This document shows positions 1 through 11,397 of a DNA stretch of 64,000 bases, piece after piece. The first letter of the stretch is position 1. Every line of letters begins with the position of its first letter. The stretch comes from Heterohyrax brucei. Taxonomy: Eukaryota; Chordata; Mammalia; Hyracoidea; Procaviidae. The DNA is taken from assembly GCA_028571685.1 (NCBI GenBank), contig CM053162.1, forward strand, positions 10,296,001 through 10,360,000, read 5' to 3'. A program made the translations under genes and the position numbers. The notes below the pieces were generated by a model. The model did not search any database and was not told where the DNA came from. It saw only the letters and a program-made list of their open reading frames with translations.

Positions 1-894
1 TAGTTTTTCCTTTAGATGTGAAAGGGCTAGAAATGCGTTTTTAATTTAAGCCAGTATTTTTGGCTAAAATTTCTTAAATTGGTAGACTGACTTGTTTCTC
101 TTGTGCTTTCTCTCTAATTTTTTTTTTTTTTTTTACAAAAGAAGAGGCCTCTTATCAAGAAACTCATACATGAATTCACTTTAAATTTCTGAACTTGGCA
201 ATGAGAGTGTTATCATCGTACTTGTAAAATATATGGTAGGTTCAGGGTTTCTGGAAAACTGCAAAGAATGTGAAAAAGCTTTGTGGTGAAGTACTGTAGT
301 TGTGCTATCCCACTGTTTATTTTGTGCAATTACACAAAAGAGAGAAAGAGAATATGTACTTAGTGTTCCTATTGTTTCATTGTAATGTTGTTTCCTTATA
401 TAGTGTAGCTCTGTTATATTTCAAAAATAATCTCTACTGTCTTCTTAGAGGAAACTCTGGTGATATAGTGGTTCAGTGCTACGGCTATAGAGTTAACTTC
501 AGCTTAAAAGTAAGAAACACTTTTTCAAAAACATAGGTACTAGCACTGGTTGCTATTAGACTTGCCTCTTTAGAAGGTCCTTTGGTACCTGGTAGTCAAC
601 TACATAGATCAGCAGAGAACTGTCACAAAAAGACTGAAGGGTAAACTGACTTTTTTGACTTTAGGAGGCAGTGTTTTTATAGTTATCATCTTAGAAATAC
701 AATTTCAAAGAAGATGCCTAGCATATCTACACTTGTTTTTATTCTTATATTCTTAATGTATCTGTTAGTATGTTCTATTTGGGGCTACATGAATAATTTT
801 TCTCATCTGCTTGTAAGAGAATAGTTCAATAGATGGTTTTAAGCAAGAAAGGGGCACTGGATACTGCTTTCATGACACAGCATTTGAATTGTAG
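1..894 (+). other. PRDM10: PRDM10 intron (partial, left edge)
   Basis: This is intronic sequence before the first visible PRDM10 exon. It contains T-rich stretches (118-134) and a poor SINE-like fragment near 450-500 (tRNA-like head resembling the AfroSINE start). I see nothing else that I can name. The short open frame at 300-536 has no recognisable domain and is probably chance. Confidence 0.75.
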
Positions 895-1095
895 GTTTAT
901 AAAAGTGCTAGCAAGCGTAAAGCACACATTCTGAAGAACCATCCAGGAGCTGAGCTCCCACCAAGCATTCGGAAACTTCGTCCTGCTGGTCCTGGAGAAC
1001 CTGACCCCATGTTGAGCACCCACACGCAACTCACTGGCACCATAGCTACCCCTCCTGTCTGCTGCCCTCACTGCTCCAAGCAGTACAGCAGCAAG
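895..1095 (+). CDS. PRDM10: PRDM10 coding exon: zinc-finger end, linker, start of last finger
   Basis: PRDM10 is a nuclear PR/SET-domain transcription factor with a C2H2 finger array. This 67-codon exon starts after an AG at 893-894 (phase 0) and ends at a GTATGG donor. It encodes the helix end of one finger (HILKNHP), whose cysteines lie in an exon to the left of the window. A proline-rich linker follows, then the first half of the last finger ([12 protein letters not shown]). The remaining half is in the next exon, so the finger is split by an intron. I recognise the protein from its similarity to mammalian PRDM10. The exact acceptor is the least certain point, since only one upstream AG was judged plausible. 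Confidence 0.93.
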
Positions 1096-1419
1096 GTATG
1101 GGAGATATTTCTGAGTGACTCTGGCAAAACCATTATTATTTGCTCTTGACATGACTGGCTAGTGGGCTTCTTCTAAATTGAGAGGGAACTATCTAAGGAA
1201 CTGTTCTCTGAAAGTAAGGGCCATTAGCAAAGAATAGGAAGAAAATATTGTGGACTTTGTACAGAATTAGTGTTACCTACTAGGCTTTGGCTTCTGATTA
1301 TTTCTGTTTTTCCTCTGTCTGCTGAGAGTCTCATATTTAAATATTTTATGCTCACAGTTTATGAGTTCAGGTGTGCAGGTGCATTCCATTGTACGTAAAT
1401 GACAGTTCTTAAAAGGGAG

Positions 1420-1612
1420 GAACCCTTGGGGCTAAATGCTGGACTGCTAATTGAAGGGTCTGTGGTTTGAACCCACTGGCTGTTCCTTGGGAGAAAATTG
1501 TGGCAGTCTGCTTCCATAAAGATTTACAGCATTGGAAACTGTACAGGGCAGTCTTCTCTGTCCTGTGGGGTCACTGTGAGTTGGAATTTACTCAGTGGGA
1601 AAAGGTCAGTTT
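1420..1612 (+). repeat. AfroSINE-like SINE
   Basis: This is a tRNA-derived SINE. The head contains a box-B-like GGTTTGAACCC. The body has the family's 'gggcagtcttctctgtcctg' region, and the tail reads 'gtgagttggaatttactcag'. It is diverged and lies inside a PRDM10 intron. Confidence 0.85.
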
Positions 1613-1905
1613 TGCTAGACGTTTGTGATTGGTTGTATTGGTAGGAGGGTGCAGGGGTATGCTGAGAATGTTCTCACTTTCTGCACTGGTGTAGGATCAT
1701 GTAAGTTTATTTCTTTTTAGCCACCTTTTTTCCCTTTCACAGCATTGTACCTCTTTATGAATGGCAGGTACAGAGTCAACATTGCTCTAGTTTTTGTTTT
1801 TTAATGCATTACAGAAAAGACTTTAGGAATTGTTGGGGGATTTGCATATGAAAAAGATTGACAATAACTAATTCTGTCCTTGGTTTCTGCCTTAATTTTT
1901 TTCAG

Positions 1906-2049
1906 ACCAAGATGGTACAGCACATTCGAAAGAAGCATCCAGAATACGCCCAGCTTCCCAACACTATACATGCGCCCTTGGCGACAGCTGTCATCAGTGC
2001 TACCCCAGCTGTCTTAACTACAGATGGTGCCACTGGGGAGACTGTGGTG
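1906..2049 (+). CDS. PRDM10: PRDM10 coding exon: second half of last zinc finger and T/A-rich region
   Basis: This 48-codon exon follows a strong pyrimidine tract ending in TTCAG and stops at a GTGAGT donor, with phase 0 at both ends. Its first residues ([13 protein letters not shown]) complete the finger begun in the previous exon and give C-x2-C-x12-H-x4-H. The rest is a low-complexity stretch rich in Thr, Ala and Val, ending GATGETVV. It marks the switch from the DNA-binding part to the C-terminal region. In-frame sequence runs into the intron for about 160 bases before a stop. I treat this as read-through, because the donor is good and the next exon joins in frame. Confidence 0.95.
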
Positions 2050-2358
2050 GTGAGTGTGAGAAAGGCACCTCTCCTTTCCTGCAGTGCCCAGCCTGACTTT
2101 AAAGACCTTGGCCACATCCACCTTGTTACTACCTTTTTCACACTTGCAAATGTGGCCCATTATCTTTTGGTTTTCTGCATTAGATGTTATGTTCATAATT
2201 GGGTCTGCTAATTCATGCTTCTCAAAGTGCTCTGTGAAAAGGACAGCAAGAAAATTTCATTGCTGCTAGACTGTTAGAACCTTGAGGGTAACTCTACTGA
2301 GCCTGAGGCAGCATCAAATAGACATGTAGGGATAGTGATAGAGGTATACAAAGTCTGC
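2050..2358 (+). other. PRDM10 intron, unique part
   Basis: This is the beginning of the 14.4-kb intron. I see no repeat or gene here. Confidence 0.6.
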
Positions 2359-2896
2359 CAATCAAGTTCACAAACTCATCGCAGAAGAAATGCTACATAC
2401 CTCACTGGTGAACATCACTGTGGTCACATTTGAAGTACTCCCTTTGGGAAGCTATGCACAGACACCAGCGCCTAGTCCACCCTTCAAAGCAATTTTGGAA
2501 CTCTTTTTCTGGAATTGCCTTCAGAGCTGTCGTCATATTACCCTTAATGTCCTGAATGTCCTCAAAATGTCTTCCTTTCAATACTTCCTTTATCATTGGG
2601 TAAAGAAAAAAGTCATTACGGGCCAGATCAGGTGAGTATGAGGGTTTTCCAATCTAGTTATTTGTCTACTGGCTGAAAACTCTCCTACAGACAACTATAC
2701 AGTTAAGTTCACAAACTTGCTACCATGCCACCATTTGCAATGGCCATTCCAGAAACAGTTCCAAAGTTGCTTTGAAGAGTGGACTAGGCACTGACTTTGG
2801 TGCATGGCTTCTCAAGGTCACTTTGAAGGTGACCATAGTGATATTCAGCAATGAGGTGTGTGGCACTTACAACAATTAAGTTCGTGGACTTCATTG
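2359..2896 (-). mobile_element. Palindromic mariner-like DNA transposon remnant
   Basis: The ends form imperfect terminal inverted repeats: CAATCAAGTTCACAAACTCA on the left, and on the right a sequence whose complement begins CAATGAAGTCCACGAACTT. The left arm, read on the minus strand (2402-2596), encodes a mariner-like transposase C-terminus with recognisable HFEDIQDIK, ALKAIPEKEFQNCFEGW and HSDV segments. The right arm, read on the plus strand (about 2755-2860), encodes the same C-terminus with stops. The two arms are therefore inverted copies of one end of the transposon. It is dead, with no complete transposase. The exact family name is unknown to me. Confidence 0.75.
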
Positions 2897-2914
2897 TTGG
2901 GCTTCGTATATTCC

Positions 2915-3107
2915 TAGGTGGTGCAAACAGGTTGTGCTCATCTGCTAATCTTCAGTTGGTAGTTTGAACCCACCCTTTGGTGCTGCAGGAGACAGGGCTG
3001 ATGATCTGCTTCCATTAAGATTATAGTCAAGAAACCCCCATGGAGCAGTTCTACTCTGTCACATGTGTACAGTCTGAGTTGGAACTGCTTTGATGGCAGT
3101 GGGTTTG
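2915..3107 (+). repeat. AfroSINE-like SINE
   Basis: A tRNA-like head with box B (AGTTTGAACCC) is followed by the 'tggagcagttctactctgtc' body and a tail ending 'gatggcagtgggtttg'. It abuts the GTTGTTGTTGTTAGG end of the adjoining RTE. Confidence 0.85.
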
Positions 3108-4223
3108 TGTGTTGTTGTTGTTAGGTGCTATCCAGACTGTTGCAACTCATAGTGGCCCTGTGTACAACGGGTTGAAACACTGCCTACTTCTGCACCATCC
3201 TCACAATCATTGCTATGCTTGAGCCCACTACTGCAGCCACTGTGTCAATTCATCTCTTTGATGGTCTTCCTCTTTTTCCTGAACCCTCTACTTTACCAAA
3301 CATAATGTCCCTCTCCAGGGACTGATCCCTTCTGAGAACATGTCCAAAGTATGTGAGATGTGGTCTCTCCATCCTTACCTTTAAGGAGCTTTCTGGTTGT
3401 ACTTCTTTCAAGACAGATCTATTTGTTCTTTTGGCAGTCCAGGGTATATTCATTATTCTTCTCCAACACCAGAATTCAAAGATATCAGTTCTTCTTTGGT
3501 CCTCCTTATTCATTGTCTAGCTTTCACATGCATGTGAGGTGACTGAAAACACTGTGGCTTGGGTCAGGCCCACCTTAGTCTTTTTAAAGTAACATCTTTG
3601 CTTTACGACACTTTAAAGAGGTCTTCTGCAGCACGTTTTCCCAATGCAATGTGTCTTGATTTCTTGACTCCTGCTTTCATGGGCACTGATTGTGGACCTG
3701 AGTAAAATGAAATCCTTGACAACTTTAATTTTTTCACTATTTATCATGATCTAGCTGATTGGTCCAGTTCCAAGGATTTTTATTTTCATGATGTTGACGT
3801 GTAATACATATTGAAGGCTGTGGTCTTTGATCTTCATCAGTAAGTTTTTCAAGTTCTGTTTACTTTCAGCAAGCAAGGGTGTGTCATCTGTATTATGGTA
3901 ATGAGTCTTCCTCTGAAACTGATGCCTCATTCTTCTTCATATAGTCCGGCTTCTCAGATTATTTGCTTGGCATGCAGATTGAACCGGTATGGTGAAAGGA
4001 TACAACATTGATGCGCACCTTTCCTGGTTTTAAAGCACACAGTATCCCCTTCTTCTGTTCAGATGACTATCTCTTGATCTTTGTACAGTTTCTGCATGAG
4101 CATAATTAAGTGTTCTGGAATTCTCATTCTTCACCATGCTATTCGTAATTTGTTGTAGTCAACACAGTTATATGCCTTTGTGCATTCAATAGAACACATG
4201 TGATCATCTTTCTGATATTTTCT
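3108..4223 (-). mobile_element. RTE/BovB-type LINE copy 1, 3' part
   Basis: The left end is the complement of an RTE tail (GTTGTTGTTGTTAGGTGC). The minus strand at 3250-3513 encodes the typical RTE reverse-transcriptase C-terminus, including FEFWCWRRIMNIPWTAKRTN, HLTYFGHVLRRD and GKVEGSGKRGRP. The copy is interrupted at 4212-4223 by an L1 and continues at 11386, then again at 15629 after a second interruption. The three pieces add up to about 3.25 kb, close to a full-length RTE. Stops and frameshifts make it inactive. Confidence 0.88.
4212..4223. repeat. Target-site duplication, left copy (L1 into RTE)
   Basis: The 12-base CTGATATTTTCT here is repeated exactly at 11386-11397. The two copies bracket the L1 precisely. 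Bases beyond the 12 differ. Confidence 0.9.
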
Positions 4224-5225
4224 TTTTTTATTTTTATTTTTATTTAACATAACTGAGTGAAAATGTACATTCACGTATAAATTTACATGTGCACCTATAC
4301 GCAGCTTCCACTGCTCTCCCTGTCCGGTGACTGCACACTATTCCTCTCTGCTCCATACATGTCTCATCCTCCCAACAGCCTCCTTTCCCCTCCTCTCCGT
4401 CCACACCCCTTCCTCCAGCAAGAGGTCAGCAAGATGATATCCTGTAGATGTTTATAACCACAAAGTGCTTCCAAATGTGGTCACTCTGCATTGCCAAGTC
4501 CAATCCATTCCTGTCGAAAGAGTGGACCTTTGTTAGAATTTATGGGAAAGGCCAGCATCAATGCCAGAGGCCATGCTCTCAGAGGAACCCCCAAACCACT
4601 GGATCATCAGTTGAGGTCTTTTAGTGGAGATCTCATGATGCACCCCTTTGTATTCTTGTGTTGCCAGTGAGACTCCTCTCTCTGAGCTCCATCGTGGCTA
4701 TCACTGGAGGTGGCCGGGCACCATCCGGTTCTTCCGGTCCCAAGTCAATGTAGGCACCCACTCTTGTGGGTCTCTCTGTCTTCTCGGTTGTCTTTACCGC
4801 ATGTCATTTTGGTCCTCGGTGAGCATCCGTTCCTGCTGAGTTGGGACCATTTGCTGTGTCCTCGGATGGCAGCTTGGCAGCTTTTAAGACCCCACATGCC
4901 ACTCACCAATGTGGAGTGCAGAGAGCTGTCTTAGCAAAATGCTAGTTGTGCCAATTGGCCTGGAATTCGCCTAAGAGCATCGTCCCCCGCCCCCGCCCCA
5001 GCTACTCTATCCTTGCAGTATTGAGTTAAGATGGAAGGAGTACTCAAGTTATGCTGAAGTCCACTTAATGTTGTTCTTGTTTCTAATGTGTGCTATCACC
5101 GCTTTCTCCCAACTAGATTTCTAGTGACTATCTAAACTAAACCCTCCCCCCCACCCTCCCTCCGTCTCCTCCCTTGCAGCTGTCAAAGAGTCTTTTCTTC
5201 TATACACAAGTCTGTTTTTGAGGTC

Positions 5226-8200
5226 TTATCGTAGACGTCTCATACAGTATTTGTCCCTTTGTCGCTGACTACTTTCACTCAACATAATGTCTTCCAGTTG
5301 AAACCAGGTTAGGAGATGTTTCCTGGAATCATCGTTATTCTTTATCACTGTGTAGTGCTCCATTGAGTATGTGTACCGTAGTTTACCTATCCATTCTTCT
5401 ATTGTTGGGCATCTGGGTTGATTCCATCTTTTTGCTATCGTGGACTGTGCTGCGATAAACATTCTGGTGCATGTGTCCGTTGATGTGAAAGGCCTTGAAT
5501 CTGTAGGATATATTCCAAGTTGTGGAATTACTGGCTCAAATGGTATATCGATATCCATTTTTTTACGGAAGCGCCAGATTGCCTTCCAAAGAGGCTGGAC
5601 CATTTTGCAACCCCACCAACAGTGTAGGAGGGTTCCACTTTCTCCACAGCCTCTCCAGCATTTGTTGTTTTGTGTTTTCTGGTTCATGGCGAATCTTGTT
5701 GGGGTGAGATGGTATCTCATTGTTGTCTTGATTTGAATTTCTTTAATAACTAAAGATCGTGAACATGTCCGCATGTGTTTTTTGGCTGTCTGGATCTCTC
5801 CTTTGCCCATCGCTTAATTGGATGGGTTATCTTCTTCTTATTGATATTTTGTAGTACCTTATAGATTATGGAGATCAGGCGTCGATCTGACATAGAGTTG
5901 CCAAATATTTTTTCCCATTCTGTGGCTGTTCTTTTAATTCTATTAATGAAGTCTTTGGATGAGCAAAAGTGTTTGATTCTTAATAGTTCCCATTTATCTA
6001 CTTTCTCTTCTGTTGATTGAGGTTTCTTTGACAGATTTTGGAGTCTGTCCTCATTGTGTATTAAAACTTCCATTGTTGTTCCTACCTTTTCTTGGATGAG
6101 CTTTATTGTTTTAGGTTTGATATTTAAGTCTTTTATCCAGTTGGAGTTGGTTTTTGTATAAGGTGTAAGATATGGATCTTGATTCAGTTTATTGCAGATG
6201 GATAACCAATTTTGCCAGCACCATTTGTTGAAGATACTGTTTTTACCCCAGTTTAATGTCTTAGGGCCTTTGTCGAATATCAACTGTTCATAGGCAGATG
6301 GTGTCATCTCTGGGGTCTCAATTCTGTTCCATTGATCCATCTGTCTGTTCTTGTACCAGTACCAGGCTGTTTTGACCACTGTGGCAGTGTAGTATGTTCT
6401 AAGGTCGGATAATGAGAGGCCTCCCAGTGTGTTCTTCTTCTTTAGTAGTACCTTACTTATCTGGGGCTTCTTCCCTTTCCAAACAAAATTGGTGATTTGT
6501 TTCTCCATCTCATTAAAAAATGATGCTGGGACTTGTATTGGGATTGCATTATATAAATAAATTGCTTTGGGTAAAATAGACATTTTCACAATGTTAAGTC
6601 TTTCTATCCATGAGCAGGGTAGGTTTTTCCATTTATCTAAGTCTCTTTTAGTTTCTTGTAGTAAGAGCTTGTAGTTCTCTTTGTAAAGGTCTGTTGTTTC
6701 TCTGGTTAGATTAATTCCTAGGTACTTTATCTTCTTAGGGGCTATCGTAAATGGGATTGATTTGATAATTTCCTCTGTAACAGTCTCGTTGTTGGTGTAA
6801 AGGAATCCTACTGATTTACTTATGTTTATCTTGTATCCTGAGACTTTGCTGAACTCTTCTATCAGTTTGAGTAGCTTACTTATAGATTCCTTGGGGTTCT
6901 CTGCATATACAATCATATCATCTGCGAACAGGGAGATTTTAACTTCCTCTTTGCTGATGCAGATGCCCTTTATTTCTTCATCTTGTCTAATTGCTCTGGC
7001 TAGAACTTCTAGCACAATGTTGAATAGGAGAGGTGAGAGTGGGCATCCTTGTCTAGTTACTGATCTCAAGGGAAAGTCTTTCAGTCTCTCTCCATTCAGG
7101 ATGATGTGGGGAACTGGCTTTGTATAAATGGCCCTTATTGTGTTGAGGAATTTGCCGTCTATGGCCATTTTGCTAAGAGATTTTAGCATGAATGGGTGTT
7201 GGACTTTATCAAATGTCTTTTCTGCATCAATGGACAAAATCAGGTGATCCTTGTCTTTTGTGTTAGTTATGTGGCTAATCACATTAATTGTTTTCCTGAG
7301 GTTGAACCAGGCTTGCATCCCTGGTATGAATCCCACTTGGTCATGATGGATTATTTTCTTGATATGTTGTTGTATTCTGTTGGCCAGAATTTTGTTGAAG
7401 ATTTTTGCATCTGGGTTCATGAGTGATATCGGTCTGTAGTTCTCTGTCTTTGTTGGATCTTCCCTGGCTTAGGTATCAGGGTTATGCTGGCTTCATAGAA
7501 TGAATTTGGGAGTACTCCATCCCTTTCTATACTGTGAAATAGTCTCAGTAGTATTGGGGATAACTCTTCTCTAAATGCTTGGTAGAATTCTGCCGTGAAG
7601 CCATCTGGGCCTGGACTTTTTTTGATTGGCAGTGTTTTGATGACCTTTTCAATCTCTTCCTTTGTGATGGGTTTATTAAGTTGTTCTGCCTCATGTGATA
7701 ATTTGGGTAGGTGGCATGAGTCAAGGAATTGGTCCATTTCCCCTAGGTTTTCAAATTTGTTAGAGTACAGTCTTTCATAGTATTCTGTTATGGTATTTTT
7801 GATTTCTGTCACATCTGTGGTGACAACTCCCCTCTCATTTCTAATTTGGGTTATTTGTTTCCTTTCCTGCTTTTCTTTAGTAAGTTTAGCCAGTGGTTTA
7901 TCAGTTTTGTTGGTCGTTTCAAAAAACCAGCTTTTGGTCTTTTCAATTTTTTCAATTGTTTTTCTATTCTCTAATTGATTTAGCTCTGCTCTAATCTTTA
8001 TGATCTCATTTCTTCCTGTGTCGGAGGGGTTCCTCTGTTGTTCTCTTTCTACTTGTTCAAGCTGTAGAGTTAGTTCCTTGATTAGGTTTCTTTCTTCCTT
8101 CGAGATGTGTTCATTTATGGAGATAAACAGACCTCTGAGCACTGCTTTGGCTGTATCCCATAGGTTCTGGTAGGAAGTGTTTTCGTTCTCATTGGAATCC

Positions 8201-9021
8201 ATGAATTTCTTTAATTCATCCTTGATTTCCTCTATAACCCATGTTTTTTTGAGCAAGATGTTGTTCAGTTTCCAAGAGTTCCACTTTCTATCTCTGTTTT
8301 TTCTGCTATTGATTTCAACTTGGATGGCTTTATGATCTGAGAAGATGCTTTGTAGTAATTCAATGGTATGGATTTTGTTGAGCATTGCATTATGGCCTAT
8401 CACGTGGTCAATTCTGGAGAATGTTGCATATGCACTGGAGAAGAAGGTGTAGTTGTCTGCTGATGGGTGGAAAATTCTGTATATATCAATGAGGTTTAGT
8501 TGGTTAATTGTGTCAATGAGGTCTTCTGTATCTTTACTGAGCTTTTTTCTAGATGATCTGTCTAGTAATGAGAGTGGAGTGTTGAAGTCTCCCACTATTA
8601 TTGTGGAGTCATCGAACTCTCTTTTGAGCGTAGTCAGTGTTTCTTTAACAGATTTAGGTGCTCTGACATTAGGTGCATAAATATTTAATATAGTTAAGTC
8701 TTGCTTGTGTACTGAACCTTTCAGCAATAAATACTGACCATCTTTGTCCGCGATGATGGATTTGACATTAAAATTGAGTTTGTCTGAGTTTAAAATTGCC
8801 ACCCCTGCTCTTCTTTGTTCATTGTTAGCTTGATATATATTCTTCCATCCTTTAATTTTCAGTTTGTTCCTGTCTTTAGGTCTCAAGTGAGTTTCTTGTA
8901 GACAACATATGGATGCATCATGTCTTTTGATCCAAGATGACACTCTGTGTCTCTTTACTGGAGCATTCAGTCCATTCACATTCAATGTAATTATTGATAG
9001 GTATGTGTTCACTGCTGCCAT
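5226..9021 (-). pseudogene. L1 ORF2 (endonuclease and reverse transcriptase), broken
   Basis: The product would nick DNA and copy L1 RNA at the target site. It starts at 9021 (MAAVNTYLS). The AP-like endonuclease domain shows [15 protein letters not shown] and SDHKAI. The reverse transcriptase has the catalytic FADD at 6917-6928. The C-terminal part has the conserved cysteine-rich stretch near 5620-5660 ([18 protein letters not shown]). Two lesions are visible. One is a one-base loss near 7460, in the segment encoding KPGK, relative to the plus-strand L1 at 42.6 kb. The other is a loss of about 25 bases near 5793, between short repeats. The frames 7417-9021, 5750-7420 and 5226-5810 are parts of this single gene. 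Confidence 0.95.
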
Positions 9022-9438
9022 TGTGATATGTTTATTTTTATGTTGATGTTTTCTCTGTTGATCTTATTAGTCTGTTCTGGGACCCTCTTTTTTGTGAGTT
9101 GAGTTTTCACCTTTTTCAGAGCTGGTTTTATAGTTGTTGAGACTCATGTGTTAGATTTCTTGAAATGGTATGATACATCTTTGTTGTGCTTTACAGCTGC
9201 CCCTATGAACCCCCTTTATAAACTATTTATCAACCCAATTTTAATTACTACCAGTCTTGTAATCTTCCTCTCCATCTGGAAGGACTATAACGACTGTAGT
9301 ACATTCCTCTTTTTATTATGATGACACCATAGTTTTCATGATGATCACTGGATTGCTTCTTTCCATATCGAAGCTGTGATTTACTTTGGAGCCTTCCCTC
9401 AATGAGTATTGAGTAGTGTGTAGTTGTAAAATATAAAG

Positions 9439-10399
9439 TTAGTGGTTTTGTTCTTGTAAGCCAAAGCCAAGAACTTCTTTCAGTATTTCTTGTAGTTTGG
9501 GTTTGGTTTTTACAAAGTCTCTGAGTTTCTGTTTATCTGGGAACGTCTTAGTTTCATTTTTGTATTTGAAAGACAGTTTTGCAGGATATATAATTCTTGG
9601 TTGGAAGTTCTTCTCCTTCAAGACTTTGAATGTGTCGTGCCACTGTCTCCGTGCCAGCATGGTTTCTGCTGAGAAATCTGATGAGAGCCTACAGGGTTTC
9701 CCTCTGAATGTTAGCTTTGCCTTGAGTCTTGCTGCCTTTAAGTGTTGCTGCTTGTGTTTCATTTTGTTGAGCTTGATTATAATATGTCTTAGAGTCTTTC
9801 TTTTGAGTGTATATTGGGTGATGTACGATATGCATCTGAGATGTCTATATTCTCTTCCTTCATGATTTCTGGGAAAAGTTGTCTTTCAGCAGCTCAGCAA
9901 CAATACTCTCTGTGTTCTCAGATGTCTCACCCTGTTCAGGGACTCCAATTCATCGAAGGTTGTTCCTCTTAATAGAGTCCCACATGCTTCTTAATGTTTC
10001 TTCATTTTTCTTGTTTCTTTTTTCTGATTTCTGCTCATAGATGCTGACCTCAGTAGCTCTGTCTTGCAAGTCAGAAATTCTTTTTTCCATTTGTTCCATT
10101 CTGTTTTCTTGGTTTTGCATTGAAGTTTCTATGTTGTTGATTTTCTTCTTGATCTGTTGGATTTCAGAGTACTGGTGTTCTATCAGATCAAACAACTTGT
10201 TTAATTTTTCACTTTTTTCTGCTGCGTTTTGTATAAGGTCTAGAAGGGCTCTGTATATAATCAATTTGTATTCACTTCCTGATGCTTTCATAAAAGTTTC
10301 TTCATCTGGAAAACTCCTTGGTTGCTTTGTTTGGGAGCCTTCTGAAGCCATGAGTGATTGCTTGTATGCCACAATTGTCTGTTGCATTTTGGGTCCCAT
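9439..10399 (-). pseudogene. L1 ORF1 (RNA-binding protein), broken
   Basis: ORF1 protein is the trimeric RNA chaperone of the L1 particle. The start is at 10399 (MGPKMQQT). Residues about 55-140 form a heptad-rich coiled coil (SEIQQIKKKINNIE, QMEKRISDLQDRA). The C-terminal domain appears in another frame at 9439-9762 (ARRQWHDTFKVLKEK, LKAKLTFRG). Frameshifts between 9763 and 9950 separate the halves. The start lies about 1 kb downstream of the L1 5' end, which is normal for the family. Confidence 0.88.
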
Positions 10400-11385
10400 G
10401 TGAGTATATAGAGGCTGGAAGAGGTACTGTGAGGATGGATTGCAAATGTTTCTCTAGGCTGCCTTCAAATGTAAAGCAAAAGGTACCTGACCAGTTCACA
10501 AGTCAGTTAGGTTTTCAGGTGTAGAGGTCCCTCTTCTCATCTGACAAAGTAAGCGCTGCTATATCCAACCCCAGATGATAACAAACTAGTTCAGAATACA
10601 GCAATGCTACTGCCCTGTTGGCCTCTACTGACAGGGCCTTGCCTTATCCAACAGTGTCTCTAGTACTGGTTTTGTGATAGGAAAGCGCTCTCCTGTGGGC
10701 AGGCTCTGATTCCTAAGCTAAGAATTAGGTCCAGTTGCGGCCACTGTACCCAGGATGGCACCCTCCACACAGGCACCAGACATAGGGGCTAAAGGTGCCG
10801 AGAGGTAGTGATTCCTCTGCTTCCCAACTTAGGCAGCACTATGCAAAGTCACTACTTTTCTGTCGGAGAAGCGCTGTCCCGTTTGCAGGCGCTGGCTCCC
10901 AGGCTAAGAACAAGGTCCCACTAAAATCTCAATACCAACATGGCGTCCTGCATACTGACTGCAAAGCTCCGCGCAAACCCCACTGATGCAGCTACTAAAC
11001 GAAAGGCTCAAAATGGCTAGATTAACAGAGTCCCGAGCCTGGCTCTCAGAATATGGGAATTTCGCCTTCCTATCCCCTCAGCAGCGCATCTGAGTCTAGC
11101 CGCCAGGCAGGACCCAGCTCCGCCCTCCAGCCGAGACAGAGGAAAAATAAGTCAAACTGGTGCGTTTACCTTCCGTCTGTGAGAGCCGGGGCTAGCCAGG
11201 AGCGGGAGTCAGCGAAAGAGAGGAGGTTTTTCGCTGAGTGGTATGAAGTCCCAATTAGCAGCTCTGTGCCGTGTCCTGAGGCTGATTAGGTGATCAGAAG
11301 GCTCTGTTTGATTGTCATTTCACGTCTTGGTTTCCAGAGGGATAGAAAGAGAGGTGGGCTTAGTCGGCCATCTTGACTCCGCCCC
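10400..11385 (-). promoter_or_regulatory. L1 5'UTR / internal promoter
   Basis: This region is GC-richer than its surroundings and lies between the ORF1 start and the element's 5' end. A YY1-type CAAGATGGCCG is present on the minus strand at 11365-11375. In L1 this region holds the internal RNA polymerase II promoter. Whether it is still active is unknown. Open frames on the plus strand here (10795-11289) have no recognisable product. Confidence 0.75.
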
Positions 11386-11397
11386 CTGATATTTTCT
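11386..11397. repeat. Target-site duplication, right copy (L1 into RTE)
   Basis: Exact second copy of CTGATATTTTCT. See 4212-4223. Confidence 0.9.

Larger units (their letters stand above)
4224..11385 (-). mobile_element. Full-length L1 retrotransposon (7.16 kb)
   Basis: A T-rich A-tail complement begins at 4224. The 3'UTR (4250-5225), ORF2 (5226-9021), spacer, ORF1 (about 9439-10399) and 5'UTR (10400-11385) follow in the expected minus-strand order. The 5' end, read on the minus strand, begins GGGGGCGGAGTCAAGATGGC, a standard L1 start with a YY1-type motif. A 12-bp target duplication flanks it. It sits inside RTE copy 1. Both ORFs carry lesions, so it cannot move by itself. Confidence 0.95.

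Noticed and set aside
9497..10403. Plus-strand open frames of 120 codons as genes
   Set aside because: They are the antisense of L1 ORF1. The sense strand gives a coherent coiled-coil protein.
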